In this document: positions 1 through 9,533 of the stretch, piece by piece | Layout of the letters: the number at the start of each line of letters is the position of its first letter | Numbering within the stretch: position 1 is the first letter of the stretch | Source of the DNA: Prorocentrum cordatum | Lineage: Eukaryota; Sar; Dinophyceae; Prorocentrales; Prorocentraceae | Assembly (NCBI GenBank): GCA_963575745.1 | Contig: CAUYUJ010018895.1 | Location: 87,501 to 132,500, forward strand | DNA: 45,000 nucleotides | Direction: 5' to 3' | Program-made: the position numbers and the translations under genes | Notes under the pieces: generated by a model | Seen by the model: the letters and a program-made list of their open reading frames with translations, nothing else | Database searches by the model: none | Told to the model about the DNA's origin: nothing

Positions 1-18
1 GGGAGGGGCTGCGCCTCA

Positions 19-45
19 ATTCCTGCAGAGGCGGTCTGCAGGAAT
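19..45. repeat. Perfect 11-bp inverted repeat (hairpin)
   Basis: Arms ATTCCTGCAGA (19-29) and TCTGCAGGAAT (35-45) are exact reverse complements around the 5-nt loop GGCGG. It lies outside the tandem arrays and was not seen again in the window. Function unknown. Confidence 0.85.
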
Positions 46-310
46 GTTTCACTTTTGGCGTCTTGTATAAACGCCCGAGCGGCCCACCCTTTTTTGGGGG
101 GCTGGCGGTTCACGGGGGAGGAGGATACCATCAGCATCCCCACAGCAGCAACTCTCGCGAAGCATGCCGACGGTCGTCTTTTTCAGGCGTGTGTCCGCTG
201 GGCCCCGCGTATCACTCCTGTTCCTCCTTCCTCCCGCCTCCTTGTACATCCTCCTTGTGGGGGGGGCGGGAGAAGGGCGAGGCGAAGGAGGAGGGAGAGC
301 AATCGCTCCT

Positions 311-718
311 CGTGGTTTGAGTCGTTTGGGGTTTCTCGCCCTGGTTTGAGTCGTTCGGGCCCTTCTTCCTGGTGTGAGTCGTTCGGGCTCTTCGTTGTGT
401 GAGTCGTTCGGGCCCTTCGTCCTGGTGTGAGTCGTTCGGGCTTCTCGTGGTGTGAGTTGTTCGGGCCCGTCGTCCTGGTGTGAGTCGTTTGGGCCCCTCC
501 TCCTGGTGTGACTCGTTTGGGCTCCTCGTGGTGTGAGTCGTTCGGGGCCCGCGTCGTGGTGTGAGTCGTTCGGGCTCCTCGTGGTGTGAATGGGTCGGGC
601 GCCTCGTCGTGGTATGAGTCGTTCGGGCCCCTCCTTGCGGTGTGAGTCGTTCGGGCTCTTCGTGGTGTGAGTCGTTCGGGCCCCTCGTCCTGATGTGAGT
701 CGTTCGGGCTCCTCGTGG
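311..718. repeat. Minisatellite block A1, core GTGTGAGTCGTTCGGGC
   Basis: A tandem minisatellite of about 25-31 bp per unit. Each unit has the core GTGTGAGTCGTTCGGGC followed by CTCCTCGTG or CCCCTCGTCCTG variants. Related blocks lie at 1843-2588, 3825-4572 and 5675-5895. Long open frames on both strands (Asn-Asp-Ser-His type peptides on the minus strand) come from the stop-poor repeat and are not credible genes. Confidence 0.85.
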
Positions 719-1020
719 GGCCCCTTGGGGGCCTCTTGGAGCCTCGTGTGGCCTCTTTTGGGGGCCTCTGTGGGGCCTCTTGGGGGCCTCTTGGGGGCCT
801 CTTGGGGGCCTCTTGGGGCGTCGTGGGCCTCTTGTCGTGGGCCTCTTGGGGACCTCTTGGGGGCCTCTTGGGGGCCTCTTGGGGCCTCGTGGGGCCTCTT
901 CGGGACCTCTTGGGGTCCTCTTGGGAGCCTCTTCGGGCCGCTTGGCGGCGTCTGGGGGGCCTCTTGGAGGCCTCTTGGGAGCCTCCGGGAGGCCTCTTGG
1001 GGCCATCTTGGGGCCTTTTG
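715..1020. repeat. GGGGCCTCTTGG dodecamer array
   Basis: Tandem, slightly degenerate 12-bp repeats (GGGGCCTCTTGG and GGGCCTCTTGGGA forms). In the plus frames they read as Gly/Leu/Ala/Ser/Trp peptides, which are shadows. The same dodecamer recurs at 2055-2245, 4040-4215, 5480-5665 and 5890-6080, and in the composite modules upstream of the genes. Confidence 0.85.
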
Positions 1021-1239
1021 CGACCTCCGCAGAAGCGCGAAGGAGAGCTGCCCCCTGAGAAGGACAAAATGAGCACAAAACCCTAGTAACATCAATGATT
1101 GGAGTAGTAGGCAGAGCATCAGTGGTACGATGAGTAGTAGCAGCAGTGGTTGTAGTAGACTTCGTAGTAGCAGTAGAAGTAGTAGTGGGAGTAGCAAGAG
1201 TAGGAGTCGTCGTAGTAGTCGTAGTAGTCCTTGTAGTAA
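1021..1239. other. Array-terminal box and short degenerate AGT tract
   Basis: The dodecamer array ends in a box (CGACCTCCGCAGAAGCGC, then CCCCTGAGAAGGACAAAATGA) that recurs almost identically at about 6090-6140 after block A4. It is followed by degenerate AGT/CGT triplets. No gene is visible. Confidence 0.6.
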
Positions 1240-1812
1240 ATGACTGAGGGCGGTCATCGTCGAAACCAGCGATCTTTCCCGACCAGCGTTGTTGTCGTTG
1301 TCAGTTTGGTTTCCGAGTATTGCAGTGTGGCTGTGAGCTTCGCTCCGCCTACCCGTAACGCACGCGCCTACCGTGTTTTTTTTGCACGAGGTGGCTTGTG
1401 TGCGCAAATGCCGCACGTAGCCCAGCATCGCTACGATATCTCCATTTTTGCATCTCATGTGAGTCATATTCTTCTCCATTCGCCCCGCGTTCGTGTCAGC
1501 AGGTCGTCGTGGCGGTTAGCGCTCGGCGACATGCAGGCACGGCGGTCAGCGCGATATGTCTCGGGGGCGCGCCACTTTCGAGATTTTATCCGCAGGATCC
1601 ATCGTCATTGCGACATCAGATCATGGATTCCCCTTCACACCTATACACGCATGTATTCAATACAGACGCACGCATGCATCAAAGGCGGTCCGACACGCAT
1701 CAATAATGCACAGAAAGACATGCGCGGAAGTTCAACGTTGTCCTCTGCCTCTTCCCCAGAGAGTACGAGTGGTGCGCCAGTTTTCTTGCGGATGTTGAGT
1801 AGGCACATGTGA
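1240..1812 (+). CDS. Hypothetical ORF spanning a single-copy segment
   Basis: A 190-codon frame opens at ATG 1240, directly after the AGT tract, and closes with TGA at 1810-1812, just before minisatellite block A2. It covers almost the whole non-repetitive segment between two arrays. The N-terminal part has a short Val-rich hydrophobic stretch (about residues 17-33); the rest is Arg/His/Ser-rich. I recognise no domain. A second overlapping frame (1398-1706) is also open, which weakens the coding argument. It could be an orphan gene, an exon, or chance. Confidence 0.25.
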   Translation: MTEGGHRRNQRSFPTSVVVVVSLVSEYCSVAVSFAPPTRNARAYRVFFARGGLCAQMPHVAQHRYDISIFASHVSHILLHSPRVRVSRSSWRLALGDMQARRSARYVSGARHFRDFIRRIHRHCDIRSWIPLHTYTRMYSIQTHACIKGGPTRINNAQKDMRGSSTLSSASSPESTSGAPVFLRMLSRHM

Positions 1813-1842
1813 GGTCTGGTAGTAGTATGAGCGCTGCCTTCT

Positions 1843-2588
1843 CCTAGTGTGACTCGTTCGGGCTCCTCGTGTTGAGAGTCGTTCGAGACCCGCGTCGTGG
1901 TGTGAGTCGTTCGGGCTCCTCGTGGTGTGAATGGGTCGGGCGCCTCGTCGTGGTATGAGTCGTTCGGGCCCCTCCTTGCGGTGTGAGTCGTTCGGGCTCT
2001 TCGTGGTGTGAGTCGTTCGGGCCCCTCGTCCTGGTGTGAGTCGTTCGGGCTCTTCGTGGGGCCTCTTGGGGGCTGCTTGGGGGCGTCTTGGGGCCTCTTG
2101 GGGGCCTCTTGGGGACCTCTTGGGGGTATATTTGGGGCCTCATGGAGGCGTCGTGGTGCCTCCTGGGGACCTCTTGTGGGCCATCTGGGGGCCTCTTGGG
2201 GCCATATGGTGAACCTCTGGGGGCCTTCTTGGGGGGCTTGTATGAGCGCTGCCCCTCCTCCTGGTGTGACTCGTTCGGGCTCCTCGTGGTGTGAGTCGTT
2301 CGAGGCCCGCGACGTGGTGTGAGTCGTTCGGGCTCCTCGTGGTGTGACTGGGTCGGGCGCCTCGTCCTGGTGTGAGTCGTTCGAGGCCCGCGTCGTGGTG
2401 TGAGTCGTTCGGGCTCCTCGTGGTGTGAATGGGTCGGGCGCTTCGTCCTGGTATGAATCGTTCGGGCTCCTCCTTGTGGTGTGAGTCGTTCGGGCTCTTC
2501 GTGGTGTGAGTCGTTCGGGCCCCTCCCCCTGGTGTGAGTAGTTCGGGCCCCCCCTCCTGGACAGAGTCGTTCGGGCCCCTCCTCGATG
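1843..2588. repeat. Minisatellite block A2 with internal dodecamer array
   Basis: GTGTGAGTCGTTCGGGC units flank an inner GGGGCCTCTTGG array at about 2055-2245. The inner array is followed by a CTTGTATGAGCGCTGCCCCTC spacer also present in A3 (4217-4240) and, as a variant, A4 (5657-5680). The blocks are therefore copies of a composite unit. Confidence 0.85.
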
Positions 2589-2624
2589 TGTGAGTCGTTC
2601 GGCGAGGGGCCCGAACGACTCACA
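2589..2624. repeat. 14-bp perfect hairpin where the minisatellite reverses polarity
   Basis: Arms TGTGAGTCGTTCGG (2589-2602) and CCGAACGACTCACA (2611-2624) are exact complements around the loop CGAGGGGC. Repeats to the left run in the GTGAGTCGTTCGG orientation and those to the right in the opposite one. An identical 36-nt hairpin ends block A3. Confidence 0.9.
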
Positions 2625-2815
2625 GAAGGAAAAGCCCGAACGAGTCACACCAGGGCGAGGGGCCCCAACGACGCACACCACATGCATTCTGGTCCAGGGC
2701 GTCGCCGTCGTGGGAGTCGACAGGGTCGGTTACGTGTAGGACTCGTGAACGACCGCCTTCTGTTTTGCATCCCATCGCCTTCTCTCCCTCCTCCTCTTCC
2801 TCCTCTTCGGCTCCG
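2625..2815. other. Conserved module leading into a triplet array
   Basis: A short inverted minisatellite remnant is followed by a segment with CATGCATTCTGGTCCAGG and a pyrimidine-rich TCTCCCTCCTCCTCTTCC run. The same order occurs at 4609-4797, and its distal part at 3625-3760, each time directly before an AGT array. No gene is visible. Confidence 0.7.
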
Positions 2816-2877
2816 AGTCGTAGTAGTAGAAGTAGTACCAGTAGGATCAGTTGTAGTACTGGTAGTGGTAGTAGCAC

Positions 2878-2962
<85 letters not shown>

Positions 2963-3176
2963 TAGTAGTAGTAGTAGTATATAGTAGTAGTAGTAGTAGT
3001 AGTAGTTAGTTAGTAGTAGTAGTATTGAGTAGAGTAGTACCTAGGTAGAAGCAGTAGTAGTTACTGGTAGTAGTCGTAGTAGTAGTAGTAGTAATAGTAG
3101 TAGTAGGTAGTAGTTAGTATAGTAGTAGTAGTTAGTGAACAGTAGTAGCATTAGTCGTAGTAGTAGTAGTAGTAGT

Positions 3177-3217
<41 letters not shown>

Positions 3218-3291
3218 CGAGTAGTAATAGTAGTAGTAGTAGTTAGTAGCTAGTAGGTAGTATTTGTAGTTCGTAGTAGTAGTAGTAGAGT

Positions 3292-3336
<45 letters not shown>

Positions 3337-3406
3337 AGTAGTAGTAGAAGTAGTAGTAGTAGTAGTATAGTAGTAAGAGTACTAGGAGTAGTAGTAGTAC
3401 TAGTAC

Positions 3407-3453
<47 letters not shown>

Positions 3454-3471
3454 ATAGTAGAGTAGTAGTAA

Positions 3472-3502
<31 letters not shown>

Positions 3503-3620
3503 CGAGTAGTAGTATAGTAGTAATAGTGTAGTAGTAGTAGTAGTAGTTTCTTTAGTAGTTAGTAGTGGGAATAGTAGTAGTAAGTAGTAGTTCGCGTAGT
3601 GGTAGTAATAGTAGTAGTGG
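2816..3620. repeat. (AGT)n trinucleotide array
   Basis: About 800 bp of AGT/TAG triplets with scattered single-base changes and phase slips. Poly-Ser, poly-Val and similar frames here are artefacts of the triplet. Confidence 0.95.
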
Positions 3621-3815
3621 TGACTGCGAGGACGTCGCCGACGTTGTGATTCGACAGGGAGTCGGTTGACGTTGTAGGACTCGAGGACGACCGCCTTCTG
3701 TCTTGCCTCCCATCGCCTTCTCTCCCTCCTCCTCTTCCTCCTCTTCGGCTCCTAGTCGTAGTGGTAGAAGCAGTACCAGTAGGATCAGTTATAGTACGGG
3801 TAGTAGTATGAGCGC
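3621..3815. other. Second copy of the pre-triplet module
   Basis: Carries GACGTCGCCGACGTTGTG, CGACCGCCTTCTGTCTTGCC and the same pyrimidine-rich run as 2625-2815, then a short degenerate AGT tract before block A3. No gene seen. Confidence 0.6.
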
Positions 3816-3824
3816 TGCCTTCTC

Positions 3825-4572
3825 CTAGTGTGACTCGTTCGGGCTCCTCGTGTTGTGAGCCGTTGGAGACCCGCGTCGTGGTGTGAGTCGTTCGGGGTCC
3901 TCGTGGTTTCAGTCGGTCGGGCGCCTCGGCCTGGTATGAGTCGTTCGGGCCTCTCCTTGCGGTGTGAGTCGTTCGGGGTCTTCGTGGTGTGAGTCGTTCG
4001 GGCCCCTCTTCCTGGTGTGAGTCGTTCGGGCTCCTCGTGGGGCCTCTTGGGTGCTTCTTGGGGGCGTCTTGGGGCGTCTGGGGGGCCTCTTGGGGACCTC
4101 TTGGGGGTATCTGTGGGGCCTCATGGAGGCGTCGTGGTGCCTCCTGGGGACCTCTTGTGAGCCATCTGGGGACCTCTGGTGGCCACATGGTGCACCTCTG
4201 GGGTGCCCTTTTGGGGGGCTTGTATGGGCGCTGCCCCTCCTCTTGGTGTGACTCGTTCGGGCTCCTCGTGGTGTGAGTCGTTCGAGGCCCGCGACGTGGT
4301 GTGAGTCGTTCGGGCTCCTCGTGGTGTAAATGGGTCGGGCGCCTCGTCGTGGTGTGAGTCGTTGGAGGCCCGCGTCGTGGTGTGAGTCGGTCGGGCTCCT
4401 CGTGGTGTGAATGGGTCGGGCGCTTCGTCCTGGTATGAGTCGTTCGGGCTCGTCCTTGTGGTGTGAGTCGTTCGGGCTTTTCGTGGTGTGAGTCGTTCGG
4501 GCCCCTCGTCCTGGTGTGGGTAGTTCGGGTCCCCCCCTCCTGGGCAGAGTCGTTCGGGCCCCTCCTTCCTTG
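3825..4572. repeat. Minisatellite block A3 with internal dodecamer array
   Basis: Same architecture and spacer as A2: minisatellite, dodecamers at about 4040-4215, minisatellite, terminal hairpin. Substitutions are scattered relative to A2. Confidence 0.85.
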
Positions 4573-4608
4573 TGTGAGTCGTTCGGCGAGGGGCCCGAAC
4601 GACTCACA
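4573..4608. repeat. 14-bp perfect hairpin ending block A3
   Basis: Arms 4573-4586 and 4595-4608 with loop CGAGGGGC are identical to the hairpin at 2589-2624. It again sits where the minisatellite changes orientation. Confidence 0.9.
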
Positions 4609-4795
4609 ATGAACAGCCCGAACGACTCACACCAGGGCGAGGGGCCCCAACGACGCACACCACATGCATTCTGGTCCAGGACGTCGCCGTCGTGTGAGTC
4701 GACAGAGCCGGTTACGTGTAGGACTGGTGAACGACCGCCTTTTGTCTTGCCTCCCATTTCCTTGTCTCCCTCCTCCTTTCCTCCTCTTCGGCTCC

Positions 4796-4868
4796 TAGTC
4801 GTAGTAGTAGTAGAAGTAGTACCAGTAGGATCAGTTGTAGTACTGGTAGTGGTAGTAGCAGTAGTAGC

Positions 4869-4925
<57 letters not shown>

Positions 4926-4955
4926 CGTAGTAGTCGTATTCGTAGTAGTAGTAAC

Positions 4956-4986
<31 letters not shown>

Positions 4987-5117
4987 TAGTAGTAGTAGTA
5001 GTAGTACGTCGTCGTCGTCGTGTCTTCGTCGTAGTCGTAGTAGTAGTGGTAGTAGTAGTAGTAGTAGTAGTCGTAGTAGTGACAGTAGTAGAAGTAGTAG
5101 TACTAGTAGTAGAAGGG

Positions 5118-5212
<95 letters not shown>

Positions 5213-5215
5213 AGT

Positions 5216-5248
<33 letters not shown>

Positions 5249-5460
5249 GTCGTCGTCGTTAGTGTCGTCGTCGTCGTCGTCGTCGTCGTCGTTCGTTGTC
5301 GTCGTCGTCGTCGTCGTCGTCGTTCGTCGTCGTCGTTTCGTCGTCGTCGTCGTTGTCGTCGTGGGTAGTAGTAGTAGTGGTATTTCCAGTATGTAGTGCA
5401 ACGAGTATGAGTAGTAGTAGTAGTAGAAGTACAAGTAGTAGTAATCGTAGGGGAAAGGGT
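4796..5460. repeat. (AGT)n array switching abruptly to (CGT)n
   Basis: AGT triplets run to about 5152, then change in phase to CGT triplets until about 5360, followed by a short mixed tail. The plus and minus frames give homopolymeric peptides and are not genes. Confidence 0.95.
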
Positions 5461-5474
5461 AGTCGTAGATGTCT

Positions 5475-6090
5475 TTTGGACGCTGCTCGGAGGCCTCTTG
5501 GGGCGTCTTCGGCGCCTCTTGGCGCATCTTGGGGACCTCTTGGGGGTATCTGTGGGGCCTCCTGGAGGCGTCGTGGTGCCTCCTGGGGATCTCTTGTGGC
5601 CCATCTGGGGACCTCTTGGGGCCATATGGTGGACCTCTGGGGGCCCTCTTGGGGGGCTTGTCTGGGCGCTGCCCCTCCTCCTGGTGTGACTCGTTCGGGC
5701 TCCTCGTGGTGTGAGTCGTTCGAGGCGCGCGTCGTGGTGTGAGTCGCTCGGGCTCCTCGTGGTGTGAATGGGTCGCGCGCCTCGTCCTGGTAGGAGTCGT
5801 TCGGGGTCCTCCTTCTGGCGTGAGTCGTTCGGGTTCTTTGTGGTATGAGTCGTTCGGGCCCCTCGTCCTGGTGTGGGTCGTTCGGGCTCCTCGTGGGGCC
5901 TCTTGGCGGCCTCTTGGAGCCTCTTGGGGCCTCTTGGGGCCTCTTGGGGGCCTCTTGGGGGCCTCTTGGGGGCCTCCTGGGGCCTCTGGGGGCCTCTTGG
6001 GGGCCTCTTGGGGGCCTCTTGGGGGCCTCTTGGAGGCCTCTTGGGAGGCTCCTGGGGGCCTCTTGGGGCCATCTTGGGGCCTCTTGCGAC
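5475..6090. repeat. Block A4: dodecamers, minisatellite, dodecamers
   Basis: Dodecamers at about 5480-5665 and 5890-6080 enclose a GTGTGAGTCGTTCGGGC minisatellite (5675-5895). The block ends in the same AGAAGCGC/GGACAAAATGA box as block A1. Confidence 0.85.
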
Positions 6091-6496
6091 CTCCTCAGAA
6101 GCGCAAAGAAGCGCTGCCCCCTGATAAGGACAAAATGAACCCCAAACCCTTGTAAAGTCAATGATTTTGCTATGAAGGAAGATGAGCGCGGCCCCCTCGG
6201 GAGGCCAAAATGGGGCCAAACGCCTCGTAAAAACAACGATTTTGGCTTCACAGAAGAGGAGGGGGCTACAAGAGGGTCCCCCCGTCGGGGCCAGAATCCT
6301 CGTGAGGGTCGTCGTTTTTTTGGCCCTCCCAGGCGTCGAAAAAGACCCCCCTGACCACCCGCGGGACTCCGTCTCCAGGCCCAGGGGGAGGGGGTAGGGG
6401 GAGGGGTAAACCCATCCCCGAAGGGGAAGAAGGGGGGTTGGGGGGGTGAGGCCAGAGAAAGCTCGCTAAACCACTCACGCCCACAGGGCTGGTGGG
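6091..6496. other. Intergenic sequence without a supportable gene
   Basis: Contains the array-terminal box, two Ala/Pro-type shadow frames, and a G-rich stretch (about 6378-6450) with GGGGGAGGGGTAAACCC. The latter weakly resembles the distal part of the composite upstream modules. Nothing else is recognised. Confidence 0.5.
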
Positions 6497-7261
6497 ATTT
6501 GTTTTAGGTTTCCGAGAGGGGGAGGCTGGAGGTGAGCGGAGGGGGAGCGGATTGGTACGAAGTCCAATGAACGGCTCCGCTCTGACTCCCGGATGGGACG
6601 GCCCATCCCGCCATTGTGTGTGGGTGATCGGTCAGAGGCCTCTTGGATGTTCGTTGGGATCTCGTGGGCGGCCTCCCAGGGGCTTCTTGGAGGCAGTTTT
6701 TGTGCCCCTTTGGAGCCTCTCGGGGCTTCCCTGGGGCCTTTTCGGGGCCTCTTGGAGCCTGTTGAGGGCCTTTTGGCTCCTCTTGTGGGTTTCTTGAGGC
6801 GGACGGCTCGGATTTTCGTTTCGTGTTTCCTCTCTTCGGCCCATCTTCGGGCCGTCTAAGAGCTCTCTTGGTTGGGCGGTCTGGGCCGGTCTTGGGGGCC
6901 TCTAGGGCCGTGTTGGAGCGTCAGAAGCTCGAAAAGGCGAGAACACCCGAAACATTGTTTTTGACCCCCCAGTGCCCTATTCATAGCCTTCTCGTTGACC
7001 TCTTGGGGCATCTTCGGGGCCATGTTAAGGCTATCTAGGACGACTTGGAGCGCTCGTGGACCATCTTGGAGGTATCTCTTGAGCTCGCGTGGGTGCTTCT
7101 AGGTGCCATCTTGGGAGCACTTCTGGAGCAAAGGACCCCCCTCCGGGCAGGGCTGGGACACCCAGCTGGTTCGACAGGATCCAGCCTGACGCCCCCCATC
7201 CAAATCGATTGGTCTTGGCCCTCTGGGGGGGAGGTTCGTGGAGGGGCAACAGTCTCACACC
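6497..7261 (+). promoter_or_regulatory. Composite upstream module, copy I
   Basis: In order: a GGTTTCCGAGAGGGGG start, degenerate GGGCCTCTTGG dodecamers (about 6630-6910), the box GAAAAGGCGAGAACACC (about 6935), TTTTTGACCCCCC, more CTTGGAG repeats, the box CCCCCCATCCAAATCGAT (about 7191), and TCTCACACC next to the first ATG. The same order precedes unit II at 23241-24004. A promoter/5'UTR role is inferred only from position; a dispersed repeat is equally possible. Confidence 0.45.
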
Positions 7262-8764
7262 ATGATGAGATCCAAGGGGTCGGCGAATTTTGGATATCAC
7301 GCCACCGCAGCGTCTTGCGAAGCTCAGATATTCGACAACCCCTCGTGTGGCTCCGACTTCATGCAGCCAACTAACCCATCCTGGGGTTGGGGCTGCAGAT
7401 GCTGCGCTCCTGGCGCGGGGAACGACCACCACAACACGAACTGGCAGAGGTATCAGAGGGCCAACTACCTCTTCTTGGGCAACTACGGGTGCGCGGAGGA
7501 GGCCGTCAACCTCGGCCACCAGAGCAGCGCGGAGGCGTGCTACTCCGCAGCCGTTGCGAACCCATCCTGCGGTCTTGGCTTCATGTTCAGCCCGTCTTAC
7601 CCCTCGTGGGGTTGCAGATGTTGTACGGACTACGAGCTGCGAGAAGGTCACAGTAACAGCCTTTGGAACCTGTACAGATTGCCTGGGACATTTGCCCCAA
7701 CGCCCTTCCCGACGACCTACCCGACGCCCTTCCCCACGCCCTTCCCCACGCCTTTCCCGACGCCCTTCCCGACGCCCTTCCCGACGCCCTTCCCGACGCC
7801 CTTCCCCTCGCCCTTCCCCACGCCCTTCCCGACGCCCTTTCCGACGCCCTTCCCGACGCCCTTCCCGACGCCTTTCCCGACGCCGTTCCCGACGGCCTTC
7901 CCGACGCCCTTCCCGACGGCCTTCCCGACGCCCTTCCCCACGCTCTTCCCGACGCCCTTTCCGACGCCCTTCCCGACGCCCTTCCCGACGCCCTTCCCGA
8001 CGCCGTTCCCGACGGCCTTCCCAACGCCATTCCCGACACGCTTCCCGACGCCTTTCCCGACGCCCTTCCCGACGCCCTTCCCGACGCCCTTCCCGACGCC
8101 CTCACCGTCGCCCTTCCCGACGCCCTTCCCGACGCCATTCCCGACGCCCTCCCCGACGGCTTACCCGACGCCCTTCCCGACGGCCTTCCCGACGCCCTTC
8201 CCGACGTCCTTCCCGACGCCTTTCCCGACACCCTTCCCGACGCCATTCCCGACATCCTTCCCGACGCCCTTCCCGACGCCTTTCCCGACGCCTTTCCCGA
8301 CGCCTTTCCCGACGCCTTTCCCGACGGCTTTCCCTACGGCCTTCCCGACGCCCTTCCCGACGGCCTTCCCGACGCCCTTCCCGACGGCTTTCCCCACGCC
8401 CTTCCCGACGCCCTTCCCGACGCCCTTCCCGACGCCCTTCCCGACGCCTTTCCCGACGCCCAGTCCGACGCCCAGCCCGACGTATCCTCCGGGTTGGCCA
8501 ACGCCACATCCGACGTTTCCTGCAGGAACTGGTTCCACGGTTGGCGGAGCTGGCGGTGTGGCTGCCACTGGCGATCCCCACTTGCAAAACGCTCTTGGTC
8601 AGCGGTTCGATTTGATGAAGCCGGGCAAGCATGTTCTGATAAACATCCCTCGTGGAAGGCACAAAAATGCATTGCTTCGTGTGGAGGCCGATGCGCGCCA
8701 GTCGGGTGGACAATGCGCAGACATGTATTTTCAACAGCTGAATATCACTGGGAAGCGAGCGTAG
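7262..8764 (+). CDS. Cys-rich / PFPT-stalk / vWD-like protein, copy I, 3'-truncated
   Basis: Starts at tandem ATGs (7262, 7265) in TCACACCATGATGAGATCC. The reading frame encodes 500 aa. Residues about 12-138 hold two related Cys-rich units, each with [13 protein letters not shown] and a closing His-Asn/Ser...Trp-x-x-Tyr pattern. Residues about 145-400 are a Pro-Phe-Pro-Thr stalk from a 12-bp repeat. A Pro/Thr linker leads to a GDPH motif (437-440) starting a vWF type D-like domain. The frame stops at 8762-8764 inside this domain, whereas copies II and III continue for about 100 codons. Likely extracellular or surface protein; the N terminus lacks a clear signal peptide, so upstream exons may exist. 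Function unknown. Confidence 0.6.
   Translation: MMRSKGSANFGYHATAASCEAQIFDNPSCGSDFMQPTNPSWGWGCRCCAPGAGNDHHNTNWQRYQRANYLFLGNYGCAEEAVNLGHQSSAEACYSAAVANPSCGLGFMFSPSYPSWGCRCCTDYELREGHSNSLWNLYRLPGTFAPTPFPTTYPTPFPTPFPTPFPTPFPTPFPTPFPTPFPSPFPTPFPTPFPTPFPTPFPTPFPTPFPTAFPTPFPTAFPTPFPTLFPTPFPTPFPTPFPTPFPTPFPTAFPTPFPTRFPTPFPTPFPTPFPTPFPTPSPSPFPTPFPTPFPTPSPTAYPTPFPTAFPTPFPTSFPTPFPTPFPTPFPTSFPTPFPTPFPTPFPTPFPTPFPTAFPTAFPTPFPTAFPTPFPTAFPTPFPTPFPTPFPTPFPTPFPTPSPTPSPTYPPGWPTPHPTFPAGTGSTVGGAGGVAATGDPHLQNALGQRFDLMKPGKHVLINIPRGRHKNALLRVEADARQSGGQCADMYFQQLNITGKRA
7690..8456. repeat. CCGACGCCCTTC dodecamer array (PFPT stalk)
   Basis: About 64 tandem 12-bp units with sporadic GCC (Thr-Ala), TTT and ATT variants. 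The unit contains no stop in any of the six frames, so Arg-Pro-Ser, Leu-Pro-Asp-Ala and Gly-Val-Gly-Lys shadow frames are all open. The flanks set the coding frame. Confidence 0.95.
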
Positions 8765-9084
8765 TGCTGGTGGAGTGCAAGGACGGCGGGCTTCATTTTC
8801 AAGCTCAGGGGTGCACGACGAACAGCCGAAGTGGTTTAAGTTTGGGAAGGTGAATGTAAAAGTTGCTTATGGGCGCACAGTCAGGACGGGGTCCGGTATT
8901 TGAATCTACGTCAAGCATCTCGGCATTCGGGGTTTGCAGTCGGGGGTTACTAGGACAAGATGACCACACGGAGGCAGCGATGCCTTCGGAGGCATGCGTT
9001 CACCACTCTTCCCTGATTCAGATCTCTCACCAGACGGGTCGTAGTGCGTTCGTCTTCTCGGTTGCAGAGGCAAGCTTCAGCTGA
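8765..9084 (+). pseudogene. Decayed 3' part of vWD-like domain, copy I
   Basis: Homologous to the ends of copies II (to 25854) and III (to 34706) but shifted in frame by several small indels: GCGAGCGTAGTGCT in place of GTGGGTGG near 8757, a lost base near 8811, and others near 8880 and 8910. The last 35 or so codons, closing with AEASFS and TGA at 9082-9084, survive in another frame. Either real decay or consensus errors in a repetitive locus. Confidence 0.6.
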
Positions 9085-9106
9085 CGACATTCGACTCAAG
9101 CTTCGG

Positions 9107-9533
9107 CGGCTGCTCCGCAGCGGCCACTGCGTCCGGCGGCTCCGCCGGTGGGGTAGGCCATCCCTACGGGGACTGCGGGGCCCTCTGTCGCACCACTTCT
9201 CAGATGAATGCTGGAGTGCGTCTCTTCCTTGCACCTCTCCTGACCATGTTCCGATCGCTTCGGCAGCCGCTCCGCAGCGGCCACTGCGTCCGGCGGCTCC
9301 GCCGGTGGGGTAGGCCATCCCTACGGGGACTGCGGGGCCAGTTGTCACACCGGACGCCTGTGCGCAACTTTTGGCCCTTGCGGCAGGACCGCGCAGCGAC
9401 GGGGGCCCAGCTGTGGCTTCAGTTGCAGTAGCAGGCCTCACGTGAGGGCGCTTGATCACCTCGCTGCTCCGCAGCGGCCACTGCGTCCGGCGGTTCTGTC
9501 GGTTGGGTAGGCCATCCCTACGGGGACTGCGGG
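9107..9533 (+). repeat. Triple-hairpin element array I (3 units)
   Basis: Three units of about 72 bp with GCTCCGCAG at 9112, 9269 and 9466 (spacings 157 and 197). Each unit can form stem 1 (GGCYGCT/AGCGGCC-like, loop CCGC), stem 2 (CCGGCG/CGCCGG, loop GCTC) and stem 3 (GTAGG/CCTAC, loop CCATC), then GGGGACTGCGGG. Two of the units are followed by TGTCGCACCACTYCT. The array starts about 22 bp after the vWD stop. It may be a 3'UTR structure, a structured ncRNA or a hairpin-type repeat. Confidence 0.75.

Noticed and set aside
4712-6251. Long minus-strand Thr/Arg/Tyr/Leu homopolymeric frames
   Set aside because: Produced by (AGT)n and (CGT)n; no unique coding sequence.
6237-6253. CGATTTTGGCTTCACAG as a spliced-leader relic
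   Set aside because: Needs two insertions, lies in a repeated non-genic box and has no ORF behind it.
7171-7195. GGTTCGACAGGATCC as a tRNA T-arm (also at about 23915)
   Set aside because: Loop length is wrong and no acceptor or anticodon stems are nearby.
7290-8615. Overlapping Arg-Pro-Ser-Arg and Leu-Pro-Asp-Ala frames through the stalk
   Set aside because: Alternative phases of the 12-bp repeat; only the PFPT frame joins the Cys-rich and vWD-like domains.
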